64,000 nucleotides of DNA from Gammaproteobacteria bacterium (GCA_005799745.1 SYFY01000156.1:1-64000); one strand, 5' to 3'. Shown: positions 36,163 through 44,937, counted from the first letter of the stretch. Notes: generated from the sequence alone by a model not told the origin. Program-made: numbers and translations.

Positions 36163-36945
36163 ATGGACGCGATCAAGACAGCCAGACACTTTGACCTGAC
36201 CGGCAAAGTTGCCGTCGTGACAGGCGGGAGCCGAGGTCTCGGCTTTGAGATGAGCAAAGCCTTCGCGGAAGCAGGGGCAGATGTGATTGTTGCCAGTCGC
36301 AAACTCGACGGTTGCCAGAAGGCCGCAGCTGAAATTGCTGCTGCAACGAGGCGAAAAATCCTGCCGTTTGCCTTCCATGCCGGCGATTGGGCCGCATGTG
36401 ATGCCCTCTGCGACTTTGCCTACAAGGAACTTGGTCGGGTAGATGTACTCGTCAACAACGCCGGCATGAGCCCGCTTTACGACAAACTGACCAATGTCAC
36501 GGAAGCCCTATACGACAAGGTCTTACAGGTGAATCTTCGAGGACCCTTCCGCTTGTCGTCGCTCATCGGAGAGCGCATGGCAGCCGGCGAAGGTGGTTCC
36601 ATCATCAACGTCAGCAGTATCGCAGCGGTACAACCGACACCGAATGAACTGCCTTATGCCATGGCGAAAGCCGGCATCAATGCCTTCACGATTGGCCTCG
36701 CGCGCGCGTTTGGCCCCAAAGTTCGGGTGAATTGCATCATGCCGGGACCGTTCCTTACGGACATCGCCAAGGCGTGGGACCTGGAAGCGTTTAAACGGCG
36801 CGCCGAGAACAACATTCCCTTGAAGCGTGGTGGCGAGGCCGATGAGGTGGTGGGTGCGGCGTTGTATTTCGCCAGTGGCGCGTCGAGTTATACAACAGGG
36901 TCGATCCTCAAGATCGATGGCGGGTCGGCATTCTCAGCCGCTTGA
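36163..36945 (+). CDS. SDR family oxidoreductase (gluconate/3-oxoacyl reductase-like)
   Basis: 260-residue classical SDR: TGGSRGLG cofactor loop, NNAGMSPLYDKL, catalytic Ser in INVSSIAAVQ and YAMAKAG (Y-x3-K). The end of beta-2 is VIVASRK, favouring NADP(H). The ATG at 36163 has GGAGA 6 nt upstream; the ATG one codon before is equally open. It is transcribed divergently from the larB operon with 132 bp between. Substrate not assignable. Confidence 0.88.
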   Translation: MDAIKTARHFDLTGKVAVVTGGSRGLGFEMSKAFAEAGADVIVASRKLDGCQKAAAEIAAATRRKILPFAFHAGDWAACDALCDFAYKELGRVDVLVNNAGMSPLYDKLTNVTEALYDKVLQVNLRGPFRLSSLIGERMAAGEGGSIINVSSIAAVQPTPNELPYAMAKAGINAFTIGLARAFGPKVRVNCIMPGPFLTDIAKAWDLEAFKRRAENNIPLKRGGEADEVVGAALYFASGASSYTTGSILKIDGGSAFSAA

Positions 36946-36990
36946 CCGCAGCGTGGGTCGGTTACCTTCGCACCCATGTTCCTGCGTTAC

Positions 36991-37172
36991 GGTAGCTCTG
37001 ATCAATTCGCTCCTGCGAATCGATCAGGACGGCACCCGGAGGGTGCCTCGCATTTTTCCTGCGTTTACACGGGCTTTGCCCGTGAATGCGCGTGCGAGGC
37101 ACGCGCCACACGCATGAAAAATGGCGGTGCATCCCTGCACCACACAGGAAGGTCTGAATAATCAGACCTTCC
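36991..37172 (+). repeat. Hairpin-array repeat B, copy 2 (182 bp)
   Basis: Begins GGTAGCTCTGATCAATTC and ends with the palindrome GGAAGGTCTGA-ATAA-TCAGACCTTCC (shown in parts). Consecutive hairpins: CTGATCAATTCGC/GCGAATCGATCAG, GGCACCC/GGGTGCC, CACGGGC/GCCCGTG, GCGCGTGC/GCACGCGC, GGTGCA/TGCACC and GGAAGGTCTGA/TCAGACCTTCC. The next base, 37173, is the last base of the TAA stop of the minus-strand DUF4345 gene. Same length as copy 3 and in the opposite orientation. Confidence 0.85.
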
Positions 37173-37550
37173 TTAGGTTGATCGAACGCGATGGAAGAAT
37201 GTACCGCACGCGATCCATACGACTGCCAACACAATCTCAACACCTATGAAGAGCCCTGCCAAAGGCGCATTGTGAAGAGCGGTGGCCAGCAGTCGGCCAA
37301 CCGCCGCAAGTCCGAGCAACAGCGCGGCGGCAAAACAAGCACCGCTGCTTTTGCGTAGTACGCCATACAGAGCGAGCAACGCTGCGGATAGAAAGAAACT
37401 CGTGAAGTCACCGATCTGCGTACTGCGCCCCATGCCGTCGAGCAGTGGCATGCCGAGACTTTCAGCCGTCTGTGCAGGGTTTTGAATCCATCCGAAACCA
37501 TTGGCGATCATCGGAAACTCGGCGATTGCTCCGAGAATCCGAACAGCCAT
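37173..37550 (-). CDS. DUF4345-like membrane protein
   Basis: 125 residues with about four hydrophobic segments (FTSFFLSAALLALYG, CFAAALLLGLAAVGRLLA, LFIGVEIVLAVVWIACG) and a starting motif resembling NGFGWI. Start at 37550 (MAVRILGAIAEF). Function unknown. A paralogue lies 230 bp upstream on the same strand. Its stop codon directly abuts repeat copy 2. Confidence 0.7.
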   Translation of the reverse strand: MAVRILGAIAEFPMIANGFGWIQNPAQTAESLGMPLLDGMGRSTQIGDFTSFFLSAALLALYGVLRKSSGACFAAALLLGLAAVGRLLATALHNAPLAGLFIGVEIVLAVVWIACGTFFHRVRST

Positions 37551-37780
37551 CTCCACAATGTTCTCCAGCGGCGCAGGGAGGCTGCATAGTGAAGGTATTG
37601 GTCCGCGGGGATCAACCTCAGCGGAGAAAAGACTGGCAAGGCAACAGGGTTGAAATGAGCCAGTAACCCCCATCAAGGTCGGCCATCCCTGGCCGTTCTG
37701 ACAGGCTGCTCTTACCGCAGCCCGAGAGAAACTCAGCCTTGTTTAGCCACAATCTGATTTAGTCACAATCTGGTTTAGCC

Positions 37781-38194
37781 TCAACTTTGTTTGGCCTCAG
37801 CCGGGGGAAGGATGAATCCACCCTGTCGCTGCAGGTAAACACCTACGGCGAGCCACAGAATCAGCACGATGAGTTCAACCAGAACAAAACCAGCCGATAT
37901 CGGTGCCGCTTAGGCCAAGCTCGCAAACAACCGGAAATCAAGCACACAACCGATCAACGCCGCAGCGCAATAGAAAAAGACCGGTGATCGAGTCCACGCA
38001 CCCGTCACCGCCATCGCGCTACCGATAAAGAGGAAGAAACCGAGATTCGCAATCTGATTGGCAAGGCCTGTCTCTTCGACGAGAGGTAAACCCATTAACC
38101 TGGCCATGGCATCACCGTCGGTGATGAGACCGATGCCGTTGCCGGCGACAGCGATGGCTGCGGCTGCTGCCAGCGCCCGTATTGCCTGGTCCAT
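37781..38194 (-). pseudogene. DUF4345-like membrane protein paralogue, in-frame TAA
   Basis: The start ATG 38194 has AGGAG 6 nt before it. The first 94 codons (GNGIGLITDGDAMARLMGLP ... DFRLFASLA) end at TAA 37910-37912, and the frame continues AAPISAGFVLVELIVLILWL to 37781. Alignment with the neighbour (ALHNAPLAGLFIGVEIVLAV) places the stop at one residue, so one substitution (for example CAA to TAA) broke it. Function unknown. Confidence 0.72.
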
Positions 38195-38286
38195 ATGCCG
38201 CTCCTTTTTTGTGCACCTCCAATGAGGCGCGACCAAGAATGCGCTGCAGCTATACTCGCGGCTGTAATCCAAAGGCGGGGGATCGT

Positions 38287-38970
38287 GTGAGCTTAATCGC
38301 ACAAATGGACGGTAAAAAAATCATCGTGACGGGCGCAGCCGGTGTACTCGGTGCTGCAGTTGCAGCCAGGGTCAAAGCCGGCGGCGCAACGGTTGAGCTG
38401 ATCGACGTGGTTCCGGGATTCACATCACCCCTTGGGCGAACGCATACCTTGGATCTGACCGATACAGCTGCGGTGCTGCGATGCATCGCGTCCATCGGCG
38501 ATTTTGATGGTGTGGCCAATATTGCTGGCGGGTTCGACATGGGCCCAGCAGTCCATGTCACCGAGGACAAGCTCTGGAACTTCCTGTTTGACATCAATGT
38601 CACGACCCTGCGTCGGGTATTAGGCGCGACGGTGCCGGTGCTGGTTGCACGTGGCCGCGGTGCCATCGTTAACGTCGGTGCCCTCGGCGCACTGAAAGGT
38701 ATAGGCCAGATGGGGGCCTACACGGCGGCAAAGAGCACGGTGATGCATCTCACCGAAGCACTGTCAGATGAAGTACGAGCCCAGGGGATCAACGTGAATG
38801 CGGTGCTCCCATCGCTGATCGACACCCCACGCAATCGGGCGGACATGCCGGATGCAGATCACAGTCGTTGGGTCAGCCCGGAGGCGCTGGCGGACGTGGT
38901 GTGTTTTCTACTCTCAGATGCCGCACGCGCCGTGCATGGTGCACTGATTCCCGTGCGTGGCCTTGTTTAG
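38287..38970 (+). CDS. SDR family protein lacking the usual catalytic serine
   Basis: 227 residues. Rossmann motif TGAAGVLG and NIAGGF (for NNAG) are present, and Y-x3-K is GAYTAAKS. The serine normally 12-13 residues before the Tyr is not seen (IVNVGALGAL reads Ala/Gly there). A GTG at 38287 with GGGGG just upstream is preferred; the ATG at 38305 is the alternative. The stop TAG directly abuts repeat copy 3. Divergent from the broken DUF4345 gene. It may be a non-reductase SDR or use a different residue. Confidence 0.78.
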   Translation: MSLIAQMDGKKIIVTGAAGVLGAAVAARVKAGGATVELIDVVPGFTSPLGRTHTLDLTDTAAVLRCIASIGDFDGVANIAGGFDMGPAVHVTEDKLWNFLFDINVTTLRRVLGATVPVLVARGRGAIVNVGALGALKGIGQMGAYTAAKSTVMHLTEALSDEVRAQGINVNAVLPSLIDTPRNRADMPDADHSRWVSPEALADVVCFLLSDAARAVHGALIPVRGLV

Positions 38971-39152
38971 GGAAGGTCTGATTAGTCAGACCTTCCTGTG
39001 TGGCGCATGGAAGCACCACCACTTTCCATGCGTGTAGCGCGTGCCTCGCACGCGCATTCACGGGCAAAGCCCGTGTAAACGCAGGGAAAATGCGAGGAAT
39101 CCGAAGGATTCCGACCTGATCAATTCGCAGGAGCGAATTGATCAGAGTTACC
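38971..39152 (-). repeat. Hairpin-array repeat B, copy 3 (182 bp)
   Basis: Reverse orientation to copy 2. On the plus strand it opens GGAAGGTCTGATTA-GTCAGACCTTCC (in parts) immediately after the SDR stop codon and ends with the perfect 13-bp hairpin CTGATCAATTCGC/GCGAATTGATCAG followed by GTTACC. Hairpin GGAATCC/GGATTCC replaces GGCACCC/GGGTGCC of copy 2 with both arms changed, so pairing is kept. Flanked by TTAG and TTAA. Confidence 0.85.
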
Positions 39153-39174
39153 TTAAGCAGTCAGGAGACCGAAG

Positions 39175-40410
39175 GTGCCTGAGATAAACGATAACGCCCG
39201 GCGCTGGCTGGTCGAAGTAGCGACCGACGTGCTTGATCACGGTACGTCGGGAACTTTTACCATCGCGCCTGAAGTCACCCGTCGATCCGCTGAAAATTAC
39301 ACCGATGCAGAGCGATTCAACGCCGAGTTGCGGCGACTGTTCCGACGCATTCCGCTCTTGCTCGCAGCCTCCTGCGAAATCCAGGGTCGAGGCGATTTTC
39401 GTACGTATCAAATCGCTGGCGTGCCGGTTCTGCTCACCCGCGATGCCGATGGCCAAGCACGCGCACTCGTGAACATCTGCACCCACCGCGGCGCGCCGGT
39501 CGCTCATGGTGCTGGCCATTGCAGTCGCTTTACCTGCAGCTACCACGGCTGGACCTTTGGCCTGGATGGACGACTTGCCGCGGTATCGTCAGCGGCTGAC
39601 TTTGGTGCGGTTGACCGTGGGACCTATGGACTCCGCCAACTCCCTGTATTGGAAAAAGGCGGCATGATCTGGGCGATTCTCGATCCGGAATCGACCCTCG
39701 ACATCGACGCCTTTCTCGGCATGTTCGGAGAAGCGTTGTCGGCGTTTGACCTTACCGGATGGATGCTGGTGAGTGAAAAGACGTTAACCGGTGCCAATTG
39801 GAAACTGGCGTTTGATGCGCACATGGAGTTCTACCATTTACCGGTGCTGCACAAGAACACCTTCGGTCCGCAGACCAGTCCACGTGCGTTGTACTACTTT
39901 GAAGGTCCTCACCAACGACTGATTCGCCCGGTTCGTTATGAAAAGAACGGCATGCCGGCTCGAGCCGATCTGTTTCAGTGGGCGGAACACCCGCAGGACA
40001 CCTGGCCCATCGAATCGATGATGATGGGTGAGTGGATTCTTTTTCCTAACGTTTCATTTAACTCGTTCTACGATGGCGGACGCGGTGTCCTGGTCTCGAG
40101 GATCTATCCTGGCGAGACCGTGGGTGAATCTATCACGGTCCAGTCGTACTACATGGCTGGGCAACCGAGTGACGCTGAACGCGCCGAGGCGCAGAAGACG
40201 GCCGACTTTCTTGAAGGCGTGGTCGCCGGTGAGGATCTCGTGAATTCCCGCAATCAGCAGCGGGCGCTGGATTCGGGCTTGCTGAGAGAAGTGAGTTACG
40301 GCTGCAATGAACGCGGCATCGTGCACTTTCACGAATGGGTTGATCGAATCCTGGCTGCGTCGGATGCCGAGCTGAACACTTTGTTTCGGGATGGTCGAGC
40401 AACGGCGTAA
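39175..40410 (+). CDS. Rieske non-haem iron oxygenase, alpha subunit
   Basis: 411 residues. The Rieske 2Fe-2S site is C-T-H-R-G (CTHRGAPV) with the distal CSYHGW. The catalytic domain has the iron site NWKLAFDAHMEFYHLPVLHK, with paired His and a bridging Asp-type residue. The ATG-less start is GTG at 39175 after CAGGAGACC. It oxidises aromatic or alicyclic substrates using a ferredoxin/reductase partner not in this operon; substrate unknown. A second Rieske gene follows 43 bp downstream. Confidence 0.9.
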   Translation: MPEINDNARRWLVEVATDVLDHGTSGTFTIAPEVTRRSAENYTDAERFNAELRRLFRRIPLLLAASCEIQGRGDFRTYQIAGVPVLLTRDADGQARALVNICTHRGAPVAHGAGHCSRFTCSYHGWTFGLDGRLAAVSSAADFGAVDRGTYGLRQLPVLEKGGMIWAILDPESTLDIDAFLGMFGEALSAFDLTGWMLVSEKTLTGANWKLAFDAHMEFYHLPVLHKNTFGPQTSPRALYYFEGPHQRLIRPVRYEKNGMPARADLFQWAEHPQDTWPIESMMMGEWILFPNVSFNSFYDGGRGVLVSRIYPGETVGESITVQSYYMAGQPSDAERAEAQKTADFLEGVVAGEDLVNSRNQQRALDSGLLREVSYGCNERGIVHFHEWVDRILAASDAELNTLFRDGRATA

Positions 40411-40453
40411 CCTTCTGCTTTAGCACCAGTTTCAAGTGAGTCAGGAGCGTCAC

Positions 40454-41740
40454 ATGGACGATCCGGTTTCGATTGCCAATCTCAAGCAGCGCATGCAGTG
40501 GGAACAGGAGCGGGGAGGCCCACCATCGGGTTTTCCGGCGTTGCCACCGTTGCCTCCAGGTCGATATACCGACCAGGCGTTCTTCGATCTTGAGAAAAAA
40601 CACCTCTGGTCCAAGGTCTGGCTTTACGCCGCGCATGTCAGCCAGTTACAGGATCCAGGAAGTTTCGTACTACTCGACATTCCTGGCGCGCCAGTTTTTC
40701 TGATTCGTGATCGCGATGGAGAAGTGCGGGCGTTCTATAACGTTTGTTCTCATCGCGGCGCGCCGCTCGTGCGTGACGCGTGTGGGCAGGCGGCGGTGCT
40801 GCGGTGCACGTACCACCAGTGGAGCTACAACACCAAGGGTGAGCTTCTCGGCGTGATGGAAGAACGGGATTTTCCGCAGCCCTTTGATAAATCAATGCTA
40901 GGACTTGTGACGGTTCGGTGTGAGCGCTGGGGCGGTTTCATCTTCGTCAATGAAGATCCGAATGCGAAGCCCTTGCTGGATTGGCTCGGCATGATCGTGC
41001 ATGAGTTTGAACAGTTTGAAATCGATACCTTGCGCCCCGCAGCGATCAAGTCATACACGCTCGAGTGCAACTGGAAGCTGACGATGGATGCCTTCCTCGA
41101 GGTGTATCACATCAAGGGGATTCATCCTCAAACGGTTGGGCCAGCGCTCGATCATCGTGGTGCGGTCATGGGTCTATTGCCGAATGGCCACACGCGGATG
41201 ACTTGCCCAACCAACATGCCACCTGCGCAACAACGTGAATTGCGGGGATACGGGGATAAAAACCGAAATGGCATGCCGACGGTCGCAGCGGGAGAAATTG
41301 CACGCAACTACCACGTCTCTCATAACATCTTTCCCAACGTGATTACACCTGTGGGCGAAACCGCCCGGCAATTCCTTATGTTTTGGCCGATCTCGCTGAC
41401 CCGTACGCGTGTTGAAGTCGTGCACTTTGGGCGGGACTGGGGTGATGGCGAACGACCGGAGGGTTGGAACGCTCTGCTCGCCTTCTGGGAAATCGTGATG
41501 GCTGAAGACCTGCAGTTCCTGGAGTGGCAGCAGAAGGCGGTGTTGTCACCGAGTTTTCGGGGCTATCGATTGAGTTATATGGAGCGGCGCATCTACTACG
41601 CGCACGAAGCGATTGATCAGGCCATTGGGATTGAGCACATCCCGGAACATTTGCGGGTTGAGCCTCGCCTTGCGGACTATGTTGAAAAACCGGAAGACCA
41701 TGCGGCAGAACCGTTGCGACGGAGCGGTGCGATCAGTTAA
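40454..41740 (+). CDS. Rieske non-haem iron oxygenase, alpha subunit (second)
   Basis: 428 residues, a paralogue of the gene before it. Rieske centre CSHRGAPL plus CTYHQWSYN, then the iron domain NWKLTMDAFLEVYHIKGIHP. The ATG at 40454 has AGGAG upstream. The C-terminus is longer than in its neighbour. The two may be separate homo-oligomeric oxygenases or form a mixed complex. No beta subunit, ferredoxin or reductase is adjacent; the ferredoxin at 31.2 kb is a distant possibility. Confidence 0.9.
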   Translation: MDDPVSIANLKQRMQWEQERGGPPSGFPALPPLPPGRYTDQAFFDLEKKHLWSKVWLYAAHVSQLQDPGSFVLLDIPGAPVFLIRDRDGEVRAFYNVCSHRGAPLVRDACGQAAVLRCTYHQWSYNTKGELLGVMEERDFPQPFDKSMLGLVTVRCERWGGFIFVNEDPNAKPLLDWLGMIVHEFEQFEIDTLRPAAIKSYTLECNWKLTMDAFLEVYHIKGIHPQTVGPALDHRGAVMGLLPNGHTRMTCPTNMPPAQQRELRGYGDKNRNGMPTVAAGEIARNYHVSHNIFPNVITPVGETARQFLMFWPISLTRTRVEVVHFGRDWGDGERPEGWNALLAFWEIVMAEDLQFLEWQQKAVLSPSFRGYRLSYMERRIYYAHEAIDQAIGIEHIPEHLRVEPRLADYVEKPEDHAAEPLRRSGAIS

Positions 41741-41827
41741 GTTTCCTGTGCAGGTTCGATGACTCGAACTTGATCAATCACCTTAGAAATTGCTCGGTCA
41801 TTCAAGACCGATGAAAAGGAGATCAAC

Positions 41828-41923
41828 ATGTCGAAAGGTCAAGATCGTAAGAAAGAAACCAAGAAGCCCGCAGCCAAGTCGCTGAAGGAAAAGCGCGCGG
41901 CGAAAGCGGCCAAAAAATCATAA
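41828..41923 (+). CDS. 31-residue lysine-rich small protein
   Basis: Starts MSKGQDRKKETKKP, continues AAKSLKEKRAAKAAKKS, and is very basic. It has one of the best ribosome sites in the window, AAGGAGATC 6-7 nt before the ATG at 41828, and coding-like third positions. Similar Lys/Ala-rich micro-proteins are annotated in related bacteria. Function unknown; a nucleic-acid- or ribosome-associated role is possible. Confidence 0.6.
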   Translation: MSKGQDRKKETKKPAAKSLKEKRAAKAAKKS

Positions 41924-42079
41924 TCAGCGAGCGGGCTTTCAATCGGTTTTTGATCGAAGGAAGGCTCCGCTGAATTTCTTCCCTGGATGCAACGTCCGGG
42001 AAATGAGGGCCGGATTTGATGCCGATCCACATCAACAAACGATGTTCATGCCTCTCTGACACTGCCTTCGAGTAACGCC

Positions 42080-42769
42080 ATGAATACCGACAAACACCAC
42101 GAAGGCTGGCTGCAGAAGTTCTTGCGCAAGCGAAATGAGAAGGCGCTCTTCAAATCGTCGAGCCCCGCGGACATCTTTGATTGGATCTATTGCACCAACA
42201 AATGGGGTGATGCGGAATCCGTTTCCGGGAGTGGATCGAATCTCGCGCAGACGACGATGATTCGTGCGGCACTGTCTGGGCTGCTTGCTCGGCATGGGGT
42301 GAAGTCGTTGCTTGATGCGCCATGTGGTGATTTTCACTGGATGCAACATGTTGCGCTCGATCTGGACGAATACATCGGGGCGGATATCGTTCAGGCGATT
42401 GTGGATCGTAACAATCAGACGCACGCATCGCTTGGGCAGCGGTTTGTCAGGCTTGATCTGCTAACGGATGAACTACCGGCGGCGGACTTGTTGCTGTGTC
42501 GGGATTGCCTGGTGCATCTCGACTATGCGCGGATTCGGCAGCTGGTGGAGAATCTCAAGCGCAGCAAGATTCCATTGCTGCTGACTACGAGTCATACGAA
42601 ACACATGGAGAACGTGGACAAGTTGACGGGGCAACACCGGTTTCTCAATTTGCAGAAGGCGCCGTTTTACTGGCCGGAGCCGTTAGAGGTGATCGAGGAG
42701 GATGTGGCTTCCGTGAAGAGAGATTCGGGGAAGGTGCTTGGGCTCTGGCAGGTCGACGATATTCGTTGA
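42080..42769 (+). CDS. Class I SAM-dependent methyltransferase
   Basis: 229 residues. Motif I is LLDAPCGDFHWM, motif II region IGADIV, motif IV DLLLCRDCLVHLD. N-terminal 50 residues are basic. The ending is DSGKVLGLWQVDDI. Substrate unknown. It starts at 42080, about 155 bp after the small basic gene, and ends a plus-strand run. Confidence 0.82.
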   Translation: MNTDKHHEGWLQKFLRKRNEKALFKSSSPADIFDWIYCTNKWGDAESVSGSGSNLAQTTMIRAALSGLLARHGVKSLLDAPCGDFHWMQHVALDLDEYIGADIVQAIVDRNNQTHASLGQRFVRLDLLTDELPAADLLLCRDCLVHLDYARIRQLVENLKRSKIPLLLTTSHTKHMENVDKLTGQHRFLNLQKAPFYWPEPLEVIEEDVASVKRDSGKVLGLWQVDDIR

Positions 42770-43122
42770 TGTTTGCCAGCAACGATGGGCTACCAACCGG
42801 ACACTGAGTGATATCAGGCTGATATCAGTATCTGTGAAAAATCGAAGAATTTCGTCTTGCGGCTTTATAAGTGAGTGAGCCCAGCTGTAGGTTCTCGTAA
42901 CTTAGTTCCAAACCAACGTCGACTTCGTCCCGAGCCATGGAGGTGCTGTGGGGCGGGTTCGATAGGGCGCCACGGTCGTTCGTATGGATGCTGACTCGAA
43001 CCGGAATCAATCATTCAGGTTGATCAGATTTACGGTGAGTCACGCGCGTAAAGTTATCTTCTGGCCGTGCCTTTTTTAGCATTGGTCGTACTGCTGGTCA
43101 AGTCAACGAGGACACACCCCCC
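42770..43122. other. 353-bp intergenic region
   Basis: No convincing gene. It contains two identical 8-bp palindromes TGATATCA at 42809-42816 and 42820-42827, spaced 11 bp apart, and a T-run (TTTTTT near 43070). It precedes the decayed NRPS remnant. Confidence 0.4.
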
Positions 43123-44700
43123 CTAAAACATGTCCCTGGTGGCAGCCTTGAGCAGGGCTTCCGTAAACCTCTCGCGCCACGCTTCAATGCGGGTTGTTTC
43201 ATCCATTCGGCGATCCGGCAGCGGTGAACTTCGCAATTCAGGTACCAGCGTGCGCCAGCGATGCAGGGTCTGTTCATCCGGTGCGCCAATGAAGACGGCA
43301 GGCCCGGAGAACGGGCGAGCTGCATGATGTTTTGCCAGCAGCAGTGTGTGGTACCAGTAAGCCGGCCAATGTTTCTTCGGAAAAAGATCGTCCGCCAGTT
43401 GATCACGGTTTCCGGATCGCAGATGGCTGAGCTGGTATTGAATCCAGGCCTTGTTACGCCACAGCAGCTGGTCCGCAGGATTTCTCTCGCTGCGGCCGCG
43501 CACTGGTGTTTCGTTCGTCTGGCGATGAGATGACAACCCGGAAAGGTCTGTAGCGCCCGGCAACATAGGCTCGATCAGCACCAGCTGTTCAACTGGTTCT
43601 CCGAACTGCTCCAATTGTCTTGCGATCTCCAGTGCCAGCAATCCGCCAAATTCAAAACCGGCCAGTCGGTAGGGGCCTGTTGCCTGGCGCCGGCGGATAC
43701 CCGCGAGTACAAATCGTGCTAGTGACTCGAGTGTTGGTGTCTCGAGAAAATCATGCAGCCGGGCCCAGCGGTTGATGGCGAATAACGTTGCCGGATGTTG
43801 CCAATGGCCATGAGTGACTAACTACAGGTCGAGGTCACAGAAAAAAACGGGTTGTGAACCCGGGACATGGGCGAGTTCAAAGACGAACTCCTGTTCGGTG
43901 TTGGTTTCCTGCCGAGTCAATGTGCGGTCGACCAGTGTGGCCAGTGCAGCCAGTTAAGGCGCTTCATACACTGATCGAAAAGTGAGCCGCAGTCCGAAGG
44001 TTGACTCGATGCTGGTAATGACCTTCACCGCCGCAAGTGAATCACCACCGATGCTGAAAAAATGATCGCTCCTGGAGACACTGCCGAGTTTGAGGATGCT
44101 GCACCACGTTGCGGCGATGGTTTTTTCGGTGGCCGTCGCGGGGGCTTCAAACGAATCCGCAGCCCTTTCAGCCTCCTGCTCGAACAACCTTCGAATGGCT
44201 GGACGGTCGACTTTTCCATTGGCGGTCAGGGGTAACTGGTCAATCCGCAGCAGTTTCGAGGGGACCATATGCGCCGGCAGTCTCTCAGCAATCCACGTAC
44301 TGATTGAGTCGTTCAAAGCAGGGTCGCCGGAGACCGCGACATAGACTGCTACGAGGAGGCGAGAGGTGTCTGCAGCAGGCAGCCAGGTGACGGTGGCGGA
44401 GCGAACGCCGGGATGTGCACAGACGACGGATTCGACTTCGCCCGGTTCGATGCGAAAGCCTCGGATCTTCAGCTGTTCGTCCGCTCGCCCGTAACAGGTG
44501 ATCGAGCTGTCCGGATGCATAGAAGCGATATCGCCGGTTCGGAAATAGCGGATGCCTTGCCGCTCGACGAACTTCTCGGCGGTGAGTGACGGTTGCTGGT
44601 AGCAGCCCCTGGCGACCAGTGCGCCGCCAATGAGCAATTCACCCGGGGTTCCCGGCTCAGGAGTCTCGCCCCGTTCATTCTCGACCCTCGCGATCCCGTG
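43123..44700 (-). pseudogene. NRPS remnant: adenylation C-terminus, carrier and thioesterase pieces
   Basis: One continuous frame, read from about 44700 down to 43123. Visible are adenylation core motifs A7 (YFRTGDIA), A8 (GRADEQLKIRGFRIEPGEVE) and A10 (LTANGKVDR), a carrier-protein site (FFSIGGDSLAAVKV) and a thioesterase-like end (GPYRLAGFEFGGLLALEIA). TAA at 43954-43956 and TAG at 43822-43824 interrupt it without shifting frame. The N-terminal two-thirds of the adenylation domain is missing, replaced by a haemoglobin fragment. Non-functional; no NRPS genes surround it. Confidence 0.82.
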
Positions 44701-44842
44701 TATGCATACCGATGATGGCGCGTTCTGCATCACAGGTTTCTAACGTGTCGTAGAACGAGTTCACTAACGCGCGTAGACCTGGTTCGCCTCCGGCGGCACG
44801 AAACGATGCATCGAGGGTCCCGTAGATTTGAGTGGATTCCAT
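44675..44842 (-). pseudogene. Group II truncated haemoglobin, 5' fragment
   Basis: An ATG at 44842 opens a 55-codon frame, MESTQIYGTLDASF then AAGGEPGLRALVNSFYDTLE, typical of the first helices of trHb group II (usually about 130 residues). After IIGMHTRD the similarity stops and the frame ends at TGA 44675-44677, while the NRPS frame starts in another register. So the gene is cut off within the first 50 residues and fused to NRPS sequence by a deletion or recombination. Confidence 0.75.
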
Positions 44843-44937
44843 TTATTTGTTGGATGAAACAACGCAGCAGAGTGCGCGTTTTGACGTTGCTCGTCATTGC
44901 GAGCATCTACGTATTCCGATTTGCGCGGTTATTCTCG

